Positions 49,670 through 59,743 of a DNA stretch of 64,000 bases are shown here, one piece after another. The DNA lies in NCBI RefSeq assembly GCF_001424305.1, contig NZ_LMPD01000002.1:626280-690279 (forward strand), read 5' to 3'. The notes below the pieces were generated by a model, which saw nothing but the letters and a program-made list of their open reading frames with translations, did no database searches and was not told the origin of the DNA. Every line of letters starts with the position of its first letter. Positions within the stretch are counted from its first letter, which is position 1. Source of the DNA: Pedobacter sp. Leaf176 (GTDB lineage: Bacteria > Bacteroidota > Bacteroidia > Sphingobacteriales > Sphingobacteriaceae). A program made the position numbers and the translations under genes.

Positions 49670-51058
49670 TTAGTTCCTGATAGATTCTATTTCGTCTACA
49701 CTCAGCGCAAGATGTTTACCCAGCATCCGGCTTCCTTTCTCGGTGATAAGAAAATCATCCTCAACCCTGATCCCTGTGAAATCCCTGAACTGATCAAGTT
49801 TTTCATAATTGATAAATTCGACAAATTTATTTTCCGCTTTCCATCTGTCGATAAGTTCGGGAATGATGTAAACGCCAGGCTCAACAGTCAAAACATAACC
49901 TGTTTCAAGTGCTTTGCCAAGGCGTAAAGATTTTAAGCCAAATTGCGTGGTATTTTTCTTAAGATCATCTGTGTAACCAACATATTGCTCACCCAAATCT
50001 TCCATATCATGAACATCTAATCCCATCATATGACCAGTTCCACATTGAAAAAACATGGCATGCGCTCCAGCTTCAACAGCATCATCCACATTGCCTCGCA
50101 TTAAGCCGATGTCTTTTAAACCTTGAGTTAAGGTTTTGCACGATGTCAAGTGTATATCAAGGTAACGAATACCTGGTGCCAAAGCATTTTTAGCATTCGT
50201 ATATGCATCAAGTACAACATTGTAAACATCTTTTTGCTTTGAACTGAATTTTTTACTCACCGGAAAAGTACGGGTAAGATCCCCGGCATAACCGAGGGCT
50301 GTTTCGACACCGGAATCATTAAGCACCATTTGCCCCTCTTTCAAAATATTGCCATGGTAATGGTTATGCAATATTTCTCCGCGAACAGTTAAAATTGCCG
50401 CATAAGCCAGGTTTCCACCATAAGACAAAGCCGCTTCCTGAATTTTTGCGGCAAGTTCCCTTTCATACATTCCAGGTTTTGCCTGCTGCATTACCATAAG
50501 ATGAATATCAGCAGATATGGATGCAGCCTTATCAAGCTCAACGATTTCCTCAGCAGACTTTTTTGAACGTTGTGCAACAACTGCTTTAATCAGTTTTACT
50601 GACGCTGCGCTCTTAAGTTCAGTAATAGAAATATCAAGCCAGCTGGCCAGCTTGATTTTGTTTTCCGGTCGATAAGGGGGCAGGAAGCGAATCGCTCGTT
50701 TTTTTTGCTTGTACTGAATTAAATATTCATCAAGTTCACCAAGAGGCTGTACATGTGTTAAGCCGGAATCCACTGACTTTTCTTTCAGCGTCTTTTGCCT
50801 GCCCATCCAAACGATATCATCAATACCCATTTCATTGCCGAAAAGAATGATTTCATCTGAATCGATATCAAAAACGGCGGCCAGTGCAGGTTCAGAAATT
50901 CCAAAGTAGTACAAAAAGGTACTGTCCTGTCTAAAGTGATAGGTATTATCCGCATAATTCATCGGACTGTCTTCATTACCTAAAAAAAGTAAAATTCCCG
51001 AATCAAAATTAGATTTTAATATTTTTCTTCTCTTGATATAAACTTCTTTATCAAACAT
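49670..51058 (-). CDS. Xaa-Pro aminopeptidase (M24B, aminopeptidase P family)
   Basis: Metal ligands in DSGVETALGYAGDLTRTFP, GTGHMMGLDVHDMEDLG, LTVEPGVYII, GIRVEDDFLIT. Confidence 0.9.
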   Translation of the reverse strand: MFDKEVYIKRRKILKSNFDSGILLFLGNEDSPMNYADNTYHFRQDSTFLYYFGISEPALAAVFDIDSDEIILFGNEMGIDDIVWMGRQKTLKEKSVDSGLTHVQPLGELDEYLIQYKQKKRAIRFLPPYRPENKIKLASWLDISITELKSAASVKLIKAVVAQRSKKSAEEIVELDKAASISADIHLMVMQQAKPGMYERELAAKIQEAALSYGGNLAYAAILTVRGEILHNHYHGNILKEGQMVLNDSGVETALGYAGDLTRTFPVSKKFSSKQKDVYNVVLDAYTNAKNALAPGIRYLDIHLTSCKTLTQGLKDIGLMRGNVDDAVEAGAHAMFFQCGTGHMMGLDVHDMEDLGEQYVGYTDDLKKNTTQFGLKSLRLGKALETGYVLTVEPGVYIIPELIDRWKAENKFVEFINYEKLDQFRDFTGIRVEDDFLITEKGSRMLGKHLALSVDEIESIRN

Positions 51059-51250
51059 ATTTTTGTATTAATCAAATACCCCGAAAGCTTTCTTTTTCTG
51101 ATATTAAAAATATATGGCATGTGTTGGTCACATTTATAAGTTCAAGCTGCCGTCGGGGTATAAAATTCGTAATAAATCTCCATCTAAAAGAATAAGGCTA
51201 AAGTTTGCTTTATGATTGGCCGACTCTATCTGCCATCAGGCATTTAATTG

Positions 51251-54010
51251 TTATCTCCTCAGCAGCACCTCAGTCATATTTTGACCAGATAGCTTAATTT
51301 CATAAGCACCCCGGGCACCGACAGTTTTATCTTTCAAGGAATATTTTCCCACACCATCCACTTTAGCAGGCTGACTTATTCTTAGCACCGCATCATTTGT
51401 GTGTTCATCAGCTTTGCCTAAACTTAAATGAATCTCTCCATTGACAGCGTTATAACTTAATTCTTCAATTGTTCCGGCATCCAGAGTAATCCAAAGGCCG
51501 GCGGGTGCTATATAAACTGAAGATTTTGCTGCTGTAGTAAGTTTTATACGGATTACTTGGTTATTTTCAGTCAAATTTCCGCCGAAAGCAAGCCAGCCAA
51601 ATTCTTCATGTTTTAAAATGTAAGACGACGTATTCACGGCATAACCAAAAAATCCTGAACCGTAATCGCCGGTAATGCCATCGTTCTTTAAAGTTGAAGG
51701 ATAGGCGTGAAAGGCAGCAGGTGCAAATCCATCTTTGGTAATGTTCGAGATTGAGCCCATCAAACCACTATAACCTGTACGAAGTAAATAGAAATCGTTT
51801 GGATGTTTACGATAATCCATCAAAACTGGTATTGCGTTTAACGCTGAACCGTAATGATGAACCATACGCTCAATTCGCATTAATTTTCCTCCATATAAAA
51901 AGTCCCAGTACCTTCGGGCATTTCCACTATAGGCCCAATGCGGTACTACAGGCATGTAGGCCAGAATTGCATCAAGCGTTACTTTTGCCTTATCCTGGTA
52001 GCCGAAATAATTCGACCATACATAAACTTCCTCCTGCCCGGTAGAATCCCATGGCATTTCGCTACCAAAGGGGTAATCAAGTGAGCGCCAGTGATCGGCA
52101 CGTTTTTTCATTTCATTTTCCAGCTTAATCGCTTCTTCTTTCAAACCCTCATTTTTAAGATCGGTTAAAATCAGATAGAAAACTGTGCCCTCCATTTGTC
52201 CGAACTGGGCGTAATACGGTGCAATATTGACCATGGCCATACCCGTTTCGGCGGCATCCAGAAGGTGTTGCTTCCACGTTGCTTCGTTTAAAAAGCCTTT
52301 GTAATTGCGAGCCAGGCGATACATCAACCAGTGTGCAGCAGCGACATGAGGATAATTATAGGATCGCCCTAAATTGTCGGCCTCCTTTTTAGGCCATGCA
52401 GACCATGTTTTAAAATTGATGTCTTTCGAATAGGTACCCTTTGGCAGTGAATCCGGAGCATAATAAAATAGACTTTTTTTTACTCCATATTTTTGAGGAC
52501 CGTCTTTATGTTGAATCTGCCCAAACATTACCGTATCGACAAACTGTTTTAGCTTGTCAATTTCAGCCTTTTCGGGATGGACCAGTTGCTTCATCATTGC
52601 GCCAAGCCAGGAACCGGCTCCGCCTTCATCACTTAAGCCAGCAATCCAGGCCCTGCTATCCTGATCTACTTGTTGCTGCTTTTCGTAATCATAAGTTATT
52701 ATTGAAGGACTTCTTTTAAAAATGGGGTCAGGTTTATCAAACCATTGTTTTGTCGTTAGAAAATTTCCGTAACTTGAAATCACTTCGCTTTCCGGTTCGA
52801 TAATTTTGTAATTTATGGTTTGTTCCAAACCGTCGGCGTAGGTAATTGTAACTCTTGATCTGCCCGAAACAGCACCTTTAACCGCATAACTTTTCCAGCC
52901 ACTTTTTGTTGAACCGATTGATTTTACACTTAAAGCATTTACTGGAAAAACAGCAACAGATTTAATTTTTTTATCGTACCTGATAAAAAGTTTAGCATTA
53001 ACATCCTTAGGAAGTACATAGCCAGGAACAGACAGGGCTACTGGTTTGTGGTTTGCAACCAGGCTTGTTTCTATGTCCCTTGCGGTTCCTGATAACAGAA
53101 ACTGTAGCCCGTAATTTTTGGTTTCACCTGGTTTAAGAATCACTGATGAAGGTGTATTCCACTGCTCCGCATCTTTCCATTCATTTTCGGCATAAGCTTT
53201 ACTGTAAACCATCCATTCGTAAAAACCCTCAAAAGCGATTCCTCTTGGCGTTTTATCATCATTCAACGGATTATAAGCTTCGAACGGTGTTTTTCCATAG
53301 GGTGTTACAATTAAGGATGGTTCATGTCCGCTTAATCTTGTTACCTGTAAATAACCGGCGTCTTTACCTATATAGGGGTCGTAGAAAACATTTTTCGCGT
53401 GGGCCTGTTCAAGCGTTCTGCCGTCCAGGATGTTATCGAATATCATTGGAATGCCTAATGCCCCAATTTCGACGTTTTGATTGGTTTTATTGTATATTTC
53501 AAATCGGATAACCAATTTACCATCCTTCAGTTCCCAAATTCTCTTTATGGTTAACGGAATATCTGCAGGCAACGTTTCCCTTAAGTCGGCGGCGGCAAGT
53601 GCGCCAGCAACTGAAATACTTTTTACCGGGCTTCGCTTTACAGCTGTGCTATAGCTTTTCCAGTTTGTGTCATTCCCCGATTTCAATTTTAAATTAATAT
53701 CACCTAAATGATAAAATCCATCAGAACTTCTAACTTTCAAGCTGTCGCCGGGAATAAAATCAAAATCTTTGACCATTTTAGGGGCCAAACCAGCTACAGT
53801 TTGCGACGACTTAACTAATTTAAGCATGAATGTGCCTGTATCAAAAGAAGAAAAACCATTCTCCAGTTGTAAAGTCGAAGGCTTTTTCCCAAGAGCAATC
53901 CAGGGCGATTGGGCCCGGAGCATATAACTGCTTAATACAAGTAGCAAGCAAAGCCATACGCCATAACATATTTTTGTTGGTAACAAATCGGTCGTTTTTT
54001 TCAAAAACAT
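51251..54010 (-). CDS. DUF5695-like large secreted protein
   Basis: Signal peptide; ENGFSSFDTGTFMLKLVKSSQTVAGLAPK, AWIAGLSDEGGAGSWLGAMMKQLVHPE, GDYGSGFFGYAVNTSSYILKHEEFGWLAFGG; 919 aa. Confidence 0.7.
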   Translation of the reverse strand: MFLKKTTDLLPTKICYGVWLCLLLVLSSYMLRAQSPWIALGKKPSTLQLENGFSSFDTGTFMLKLVKSSQTVAGLAPKMVKDFDFIPGDSLKVRSSDGFYHLGDINLKLKSGNDTNWKSYSTAVKRSPVKSISVAGALAAADLRETLPADIPLTIKRIWELKDGKLVIRFEIYNKTNQNVEIGALGIPMIFDNILDGRTLEQAHAKNVFYDPYIGKDAGYLQVTRLSGHEPSLIVTPYGKTPFEAYNPLNDDKTPRGIAFEGFYEWMVYSKAYAENEWKDAEQWNTPSSVILKPGETKNYGLQFLLSGTARDIETSLVANHKPVALSVPGYVLPKDVNAKLFIRYDKKIKSVAVFPVNALSVKSIGSTKSGWKSYAVKGAVSGRSRVTITYADGLEQTINYKIIEPESEVISSYGNFLTTKQWFDKPDPIFKRSPSIITYDYEKQQQVDQDSRAWIAGLSDEGGAGSWLGAMMKQLVHPEKAEIDKLKQFVDTVMFGQIQHKDGPQKYGVKKSLFYYAPDSLPKGTYSKDINFKTWSAWPKKEADNLGRSYNYPHVAAAHWLMYRLARNYKGFLNEATWKQHLLDAAETGMAMVNIAPYYAQFGQMEGTVFYLILTDLKNEGLKEEAIKLENEMKKRADHWRSLDYPFGSEMPWDSTGQEEVYVWSNYFGYQDKAKVTLDAILAYMPVVPHWAYSGNARRYWDFLYGGKLMRIERMVHHYGSALNAIPVLMDYRKHPNDFYLLRTGYSGLMGSISNITKDGFAPAAFHAYPSTLKNDGITGDYGSGFFGYAVNTSSYILKHEEFGWLAFGGNLTENNQVIRIKLTTAAKSSVYIAPAGLWITLDAGTIEELSYNAVNGEIHLSLGKADEHTNDAVLRISQPAKVDGVGKYSLKDKTVGARGAYEIKLSGQNMTEVLLRR

Positions 54011-54303
54011 AGTCTTCGTGTTGATCTGGTTATTTCCAAAAATATACTTTAAAGTTTTAAAGCGGAAACATTAGCAAAAACAGGTTAAAATAGGTGAATA
54101 TCCAGTTAATTGAGCTTTTTAAACTCAGGCTTATCCACTTAATTAAACGCTGTCAACTCATATAATAATTAGATTTGCTGAAAGAAAACATTCAACCACA
54201 ACGTTGATTACGAAAATGATAAATTAATGGTTACACGGGGTATAAATATAGGAGCTTCAGAAGATTTGAAGCATAAGGTGAAGAGAAAGAAAAATTAAAC
54301 GCT

Positions 54304-54753
54304 TTAATCAATGGCTACAATTTTTGCGAATTTAGATTCAGTGTCAACAGGTGCATCCGCCGGGTAAGTTTTATATTTTATAGTAAGTACAAAGTTTTCT
54401 ATGCCGAACTTCCCATTATCGAACCATCGTAAATTTACAGGACTCTTAACAATTGTACCCTGGCTTTGCCTCTCCGATTGTTCCGTAATATTTACGTTCA
54501 GATTATCTCCTTCAATAGCATATTTTCCAGTTAGTTTTATATGCCAATCGACGTATTGGCTATTTTTAATCTGAATTGTAATTCTATTTCCAGGCTCAAA
54601 AATCAAAACGCGCGTGTAGCCGGTTGATATTTCACTCCAGGCACCGGTTAATTGATCTTTTGGTAAGTTTTCACTTACATTCTTCTTGCAAGAAAATAGT
54701 AATAACGAAAATAAGATAATTAACCTGCAAGCATTAAAGATTTTATTGAGCAT
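54304..54753 (-). CDS. Small lipoprotein, hypothetical
   Basis: Lipobox LLFSCKKNVSE; lipocalin-like GAWSEISTGYTRVLIFEPGNRITIQ. Confidence 0.65.
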   Translation of the reverse strand: MLNKIFNACRLIILFSLLLFSCKKNVSENLPKDQLTGAWSEISTGYTRVLIFEPGNRITIQIKNSQYVDWHIKLTGKYAIEGDNLNVNITEQSERQSQGTIVKSPVNLRWFDNGKFGIENFVLTIKYKTYPADAPVDTESKFAKIVAID

Positions 54754-54822
54754 AATAATTGGTTTTTTAATTAAAACGATGGTTATTATTAAAACGCTAC
54801 AGCCAAATAAATTCGACTTTTT

Positions 54823-55284
54823 TTACGAAAAACCTTCATTTTCCATTCCAGCTTCGAGACGCCTTAATTCTGCATCCATATCCAGCATGGCCATTTCTTG
54901 TTTTGCAATAAGTTCACGACATGCTGCCAGCTGTTTGCGTAAATCAAAAATTTCTTTTTGCAAGTCGATAAGGCTTTTCCCTGTTTCTTCCTGCATTTTC
55001 CTTAATTCTAGGCGTTTCATGAAACCACCTTCACCCAGAAATATCTCAAGTCCTGATTGTTTGCCAATCAAGGCTGGTAGCGGGTGGCCAGGAACCTCTC
55101 CAATGAGAATAATTAAATTTAGCTGATTAAGTAACTGAAGATACTCCGAAGCTAAAATGGCATTGCCCCGGAAAATATGTAGTACCCGATCAGTTTTGAT
55201 ATATTCTTCATATTTAAATTCGTGAAGTATCCTATCTAACAATTCGCACTTTGCTGAAGTAAGATTTACGGGAAACTTATCCAT
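54823..55284 (-). CDS. Hypothetical protein with C-terminal coiled coil
   Basis: LRKMQEETGKSLIDLQKEIFDLRKQLAACRELIAKQEMAMLDMDAELRRLEAG heptad pattern. Confidence 0.6.
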   Translation of the reverse strand: MDKFPVNLTSAKCELLDRILHEFKYEEYIKTDRVLHIFRGNAILASEYLQLLNQLNLIILIGEVPGHPLPALIGKQSGLEIFLGEGGFMKRLELRKMQEETGKSLIDLQKEIFDLRKQLAACRELIAKQEMAMLDMDAELRRLEAGMENEGFS

Positions 55285-55527
55285 TTAATCGCAATTTTGA
55301 ACATAACATCTTCAAATATAGCCGTTAAGAAGATCATAACCAGCATTATTCTTTGTAAAGTTAAGCACTAAAATGAATGATCTTTAATAAAATCATTTTT
55401 TACATTAAAAAATCACATTAATCTCTGTTCAATGCAGCGTAATATGTTCAAATTGTTACAGGATTTATTTATTTCCAATTAAAACATTTCCCTTAATTCA
55501 ATACATTAGCTTTCTTTTAATTACCCA

Positions 55528-56877
55528 ATGAAAAAAACATTTACATTCTTACTCTTTTACGGCCTAATTCTTTCTGTAAAAGCCCAGACAATTGTTAATC
55601 GAAATCCAGAAATAGATAAGATGGTCAGATCTGTTAATCCAGACTCTTTAAAATCTTACATCAGCAAAATGGTTGCCTTTGGAACAAGGAGTACCATTAG
55701 TGATACGAAGCATAAAACAAAGGGAATTGGCGCAGCCAGGAACTGGGTGGTGAGCAAATTCAATCAGTTTGCCAGCCAAAGTGATGGGCGGTTAAGTGCT
55801 TTTTTAGACACGGTAACCATAAAACCCGATGGGAAAAGGGTAGATAAACAAATCATTTTGGGTAATGCAGTTGCTGTTTTAAAAGGGACAGATGTGAACG
55901 ATAAACGGGTTTTCATCGTGAGTGGGCACCTCGACAGCCGGGTTACGGATGTTATGAATGGTGTGAGCGATGCACCCGGTGCCAACGATGATGGCAGTGG
56001 TGTTGCGGGTGTTATTGAATCAGCAAGAATAATGAGTCAATACAAATTTCCTGCAACTATAATATTCGTTGCGGTAAGCGGTGAAGAACAATCCCTGTTA
56101 GGTTCTGGCTTTATGGCCGTTAAAGCAAAAAAAGAAGGCTGGAATGTAGAAGCAATGTTAAACAATGATATGATTGGTAGTAATAACGCAAGCGAAACCC
56201 AAATTATTGATAATACGAAACTTCGGGTTTTCAGCGAGGGGTTACCTGCCTATGAATTGGATAAAAACGCAAAAAATATTCGTCAGTATGGATTGGAGAA
56301 CGATGGTAAAAGCAGGCAGCTGGCACGTTATGTAAAGGAAACTGGTGAAAGATATGTGGATCAGTTAGATATAAAATTAATTTATCGCAATGATCGGTTT
56401 CTTCGTGGCGGCGACCACACACCTTTTGTAGAAAATGGCTTCACTGCTGTACGGATTACGGAGATGAATGAAAATTTTGAGCACCAGCACCAGGATTTAA
56501 GAACTGAAAAAGGTATTAAATATGGCGACCTCATGGAATTTATGGATTTCGAATACTTAAGAAAAAATACAGCTGTTAATATTGCCGTCCTCGCTAACCT
56601 TGCAAAGGCACCATCAATGCCAACTGAGGTAAAAGTCGATGTTAAAAACTTAAGCAATTCTACATACTTATATTGGAAAGCTCCGCTATCGGGAACTGTA
56701 AAAGGTTATTATGTGTTAATGCGGGAAACCAGCAGCCCAGTTTGGCAAAAGAAATTTTTCTCCATCGCTACTGAAATGCGTTTACCATACAGTAAAGACA
56801 ATTATCTATTTTCTGTTCAAAGTTTAGGTAAAGAAGATAATGAAAGTCTGCCGGTTGTACCAGTGGCAGGCAGATAA
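55528..56877 (+). CDS. M28-family metallopeptidase with C-terminal Ig/FnIII-like segment
   Basis: SGHLDSR, PGANDDGSGVAGVIESARI, VAVSGEEQSLLGS, RGGDHTPFVENGF. Confidence 0.88.
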   Translation: MKKTFTFLLFYGLILSVKAQTIVNRNPEIDKMVRSVNPDSLKSYISKMVAFGTRSTISDTKHKTKGIGAARNWVVSKFNQFASQSDGRLSAFLDTVTIKPDGKRVDKQIILGNAVAVLKGTDVNDKRVFIVSGHLDSRVTDVMNGVSDAPGANDDGSGVAGVIESARIMSQYKFPATIIFVAVSGEEQSLLGSGFMAVKAKKEGWNVEAMLNNDMIGSNNASETQIIDNTKLRVFSEGLPAYELDKNAKNIRQYGLENDGKSRQLARYVKETGERYVDQLDIKLIYRNDRFLRGGDHTPFVENGFTAVRITEMNENFEHQHQDLRTEKGIKYGDLMEFMDFEYLRKNTAVNIAVLANLAKAPSMPTEVKVDVKNLSNSTYLYWKAPLSGTVKGYYVLMRETSSPVWQKKFFSIATEMRLPYSKDNYLFSVQSLGKEDNESLPVVPVAGR

Positions 56878-56922
56878 ACGAAACATTTCAATTGTTTGCT
56901 TGTTTAAGCTGAAATTTATAAA

Positions 56923-57396
56923 ATGAAGTTCAAACCGGTAGCATTTATTATAAATATTGCAATAACGTTAGGTGTTGGTGCACTGGGGGGGTTATCAACA
57001 GCAAAATCTGTTCAAACCTGGTACCCAACGTTAAACAAACCTGACTTCAACCCACCAAATTGGCTGTTTGCACCTGTGTGGATAAGCCTTTACATTTTAA
57101 TTGGCATAGCAGCTTATCTTGTATGGATCAGACGTGATAAAATTGTTCACTTTCCAAGAACGGTCGCTATTTATTCAATCCAGCTCATATTAAATCTGGC
57201 CTGGTCTTTTATATTTTTCTATTTACATGAAATTGGTTTTGCTCTTGCAGAGATACTGGGCCTATTAGTAATTATCATTATAAATGCCCTCGTATTTTAC
57301 AAAATAAATAAATGGGCCGGGCTAATCTTCATTCCTTATATACTTTGGGTAAGTTTTGCATCATTTTTGACGTATAACATTTTTATATTGAACTAA
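56923..57396 (+). CDS. TspO/MBR-family protein
   Basis: WYPTLNKPDFNPPNWLFAPVWISLYILIGIAAYLVW, NLAWSFIFF. Confidence 0.92.
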   Translation: MKFKPVAFIINIAITLGVGALGGLSTAKSVQTWYPTLNKPDFNPPNWLFAPVWISLYILIGIAAYLVWIRRDKIVHFPRTVAIYSIQLILNLAWSFIFFYLHEIGFALAEILGLLVIIIINALVFYKINKWAGLIFIPYILWVSFASFLTYNIFILN

Positions 57397-57424
57397 ATTT
57401 TAAAAGAAAACCTTATTTTTAGAA

Positions 57425-59743
57425 GTGTTAACTTTTGAAAGATACCTGCTTATACTCCTCATTTCATGTTGCACTCAATCCTACGCACAAAAGGTTGGGC
57501 TTGTATTCAGCGGTGGTGGCGCAAAAGGTTTGGCGCATATTGGCACATTAAAAGCGCTGGAAGAAAACCACATTCCCATAGATTATATCACAGGAACGTC
57601 AATGGGCGGCATAGTAGGCGCTATGTATGCCGCCGGTTACAGCCCTGCACAAATTGAAAAGATTGCGGTGAGTAATGAATTTCAAAACTGGGTAAACGGA
57701 AGGTATACCAGTGATTATACGTATTTCTTTGAAAAGAATACGCCAAATGCTTCCATGTTGGCTGCAAAGTTAGCTATCGATACAGGTTTCCATCTGAGCT
57801 TCCGTTCCAATCTGATTAATGATATACCACTGAATTTTGCATTCCTGGAACTTTTCTCACAGGCTTCTGCTGCTTCGAAAGATAATTTTGACAATCTTTT
57901 CATTCCATTCCGCTGTATGGTAGCCGACGTACTTTCACAAAAAAGCATTACGGTTGCCAAAGGCAGCCTGGCAGAAGCGGTGCGGGCTACCATGACCGTT
58001 CCCATTATTTATCGGCCGATTAAACTGGATGGCAAATATGTTTTTGATGGCGGGCTATACAATAATTTCCCTGCCGATGTTATGGAGAAAGAATTTAAGC
58101 CTGATTATATTATCGGAGCAAACGTTTCATCTAAAACATATAATGAATATCCAAAAAATAATGATGAACGCTTGATGAACAGGTTTCTGGTTTTTATGTT
58201 CCTGTCGAAATCAGACTCTACAATGGTTGGTCAGAACGGTGTTTACATTCAACCCGATTTAAAAGATTATAGCGTAACCAATTTTTCACCTGTTGAAGAC
58301 CTCATAAGAAAAGGGTATGAAGCAACAATGGCTGATATGGCAAAAATAAAGGCCCTAATCACCAGACGCATAAGTGATGAAGACTTAGCAAATAGAAGGG
58401 AAAATTTCAATAAGAAAAAACCAGACTTCATTTTCAGTAACATTATCGTAAGTGGGGTTAACGAACAGCAGAAAAGGTATGTAGAACGCCTTTTCAAAAG
58501 TGATAAGCAGACATTTAATTTACAGGACATTAAACGTGGATATTATAAACTTGTGGCCGATCAGACCTTTGAAACCATTTATCCGAAAATAGTTTACGAA
58601 GCCACCACAGACAGTTACATCTTTGAGGTTGTTGCCCAACCCAGAAAAAGCTTTAAACTTGATATCGGGGGTAACATCTCCACAAGACCCATTAGTAATG
58701 TGTTCCTGGGCGTTCAATATAATTACCTAAACAGAAAAGCCTACACTTTTGGAACGAGCTTCTATTCCGGCCGTTTCTATGAATCTGTTCAGCTAAGCGG
58801 GCGAGTTGACTATCCCACAAAATTACCGCTGTTTTTAGGTGCAGAATTAACTTACAACCACTGGAATTTTTACAACACCAGTCAGATTTTTATTGAAAAC
58901 CCTCACCCGATTTACATTGAACAAGCGGATAGAAAAATTGATTTAATGATGGGTGTTCCTTTAAATTACAATACCAAAATTGTTCTTCATTCATCATTCA
59001 TTAATAACAATGACAGATATAGTCCGAATAATACGTTTGCAGTGGGAGATTTACTCGATCAAACCATCTTTAACGGATTTAAAGGTTCATTGAACTTAGA
59101 GAAAAACTCTTTAAACAGGAAGCAATATGCAACCCGCGGACAAAGCTTTTTACTGAGCTTTAATTTTACAACCGGAAGGGAAAACTACAATCCGGGCAAT
59201 ATTTTCAGAAATAGTGTTTCAGCAAATACAATTGAACCTTCAAACCATTTAAGGCAATGGATTGGTGTGAAACTTTTACAGGAGAATTATTTTCTTCACC
59301 TGAATAAATATACTTTGGGGTACTTAGTTGAAGGCGTAATTTCCAATCAACCTTTGTTTAATAATTATTATGCTACACTACTGGCTTCGCCCGCTTTTTA
59401 TCCATTGCAGGATAGCCGCTCATTATTCCTAAATAAATTCAGAGCCTCAACATATGCGGCAGGCGGAATAAAAAACATCTTTAATGTAAGAAAAAACCTT
59501 GATTTTAGATTGGAAGGTTACCTTTTCTTGCCCCATAAAGAGTACGAGCTGAATAAGCTGCAAGATGTTGTTTACGCAAAAGCGATAACAAAAATCAGCT
59601 ATGCGGGTACAGCAGGCCTTGTTTACCATACGCCTGTTGGACCGGTAAGTTTGAGTTATAATTTATATAATGATGCGATTAAAAGAAATGGTGTATTATT
59701 GCATATCGGTTATTTAATTTACAATAAACGTTCTATAGAATGA
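57425..59743 (+). CDS. Patatin-like phospholipase fused to a POTRA/BamA-like outer-membrane beta-barrel
   Basis: Oxyanion loop GGGAKGLAHIG, GTSMGG, DGGLYNNFP; C-terminal barrel ending AGLVYHTPVGPVSLSYNLY. Confidence 0.88.
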   Translation: MLTFERYLLILLISCCTQSYAQKVGLVFSGGGAKGLAHIGTLKALEENHIPIDYITGTSMGGIVGAMYAAGYSPAQIEKIAVSNEFQNWVNGRYTSDYTYFFEKNTPNASMLAAKLAIDTGFHLSFRSNLINDIPLNFAFLELFSQASAASKDNFDNLFIPFRCMVADVLSQKSITVAKGSLAEAVRATMTVPIIYRPIKLDGKYVFDGGLYNNFPADVMEKEFKPDYIIGANVSSKTYNEYPKNNDERLMNRFLVFMFLSKSDSTMVGQNGVYIQPDLKDYSVTNFSPVEDLIRKGYEATMADMAKIKALITRRISDEDLANRRENFNKKKPDFIFSNIIVSGVNEQQKRYVERLFKSDKQTFNLQDIKRGYYKLVADQTFETIYPKIVYEATTDSYIFEVVAQPRKSFKLDIGGNISTRPISNVFLGVQYNYLNRKAYTFGTSFYSGRFYESVQLSGRVDYPTKLPLFLGAELTYNHWNFYNTSQIFIENPHPIYIEQADRKIDLMMGVPLNYNTKIVLHSSFINNNDRYSPNNTFAVGDLLDQTIFNGFKGSLNLEKNSLNRKQYATRGQSFLLSFNFTTGRENYNPGNIFRNSVSANTIEPSNHLRQWIGVKLLQENYFLHLNKYTLGYLVEGVISNQPLFNNYYATLLASPAFYPLQDSRSLFLNKFRASTYAAGGIKNIFNVRKNLDFRLEGYLFLPHKEYELNKLQDVVYAKAITKISYAGTAGLVYHTPVGPVSLSYNLYNDAIKRNGVLLHIGYLIYNKRSIE

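Noticed and set aside
54686-55126. 146-aa plus-strand ORF
   Set aside because: Antisense to the lipoprotein and coiled-coil ORFs; Ser/Arg-rich composition typical of a shadow ORF.
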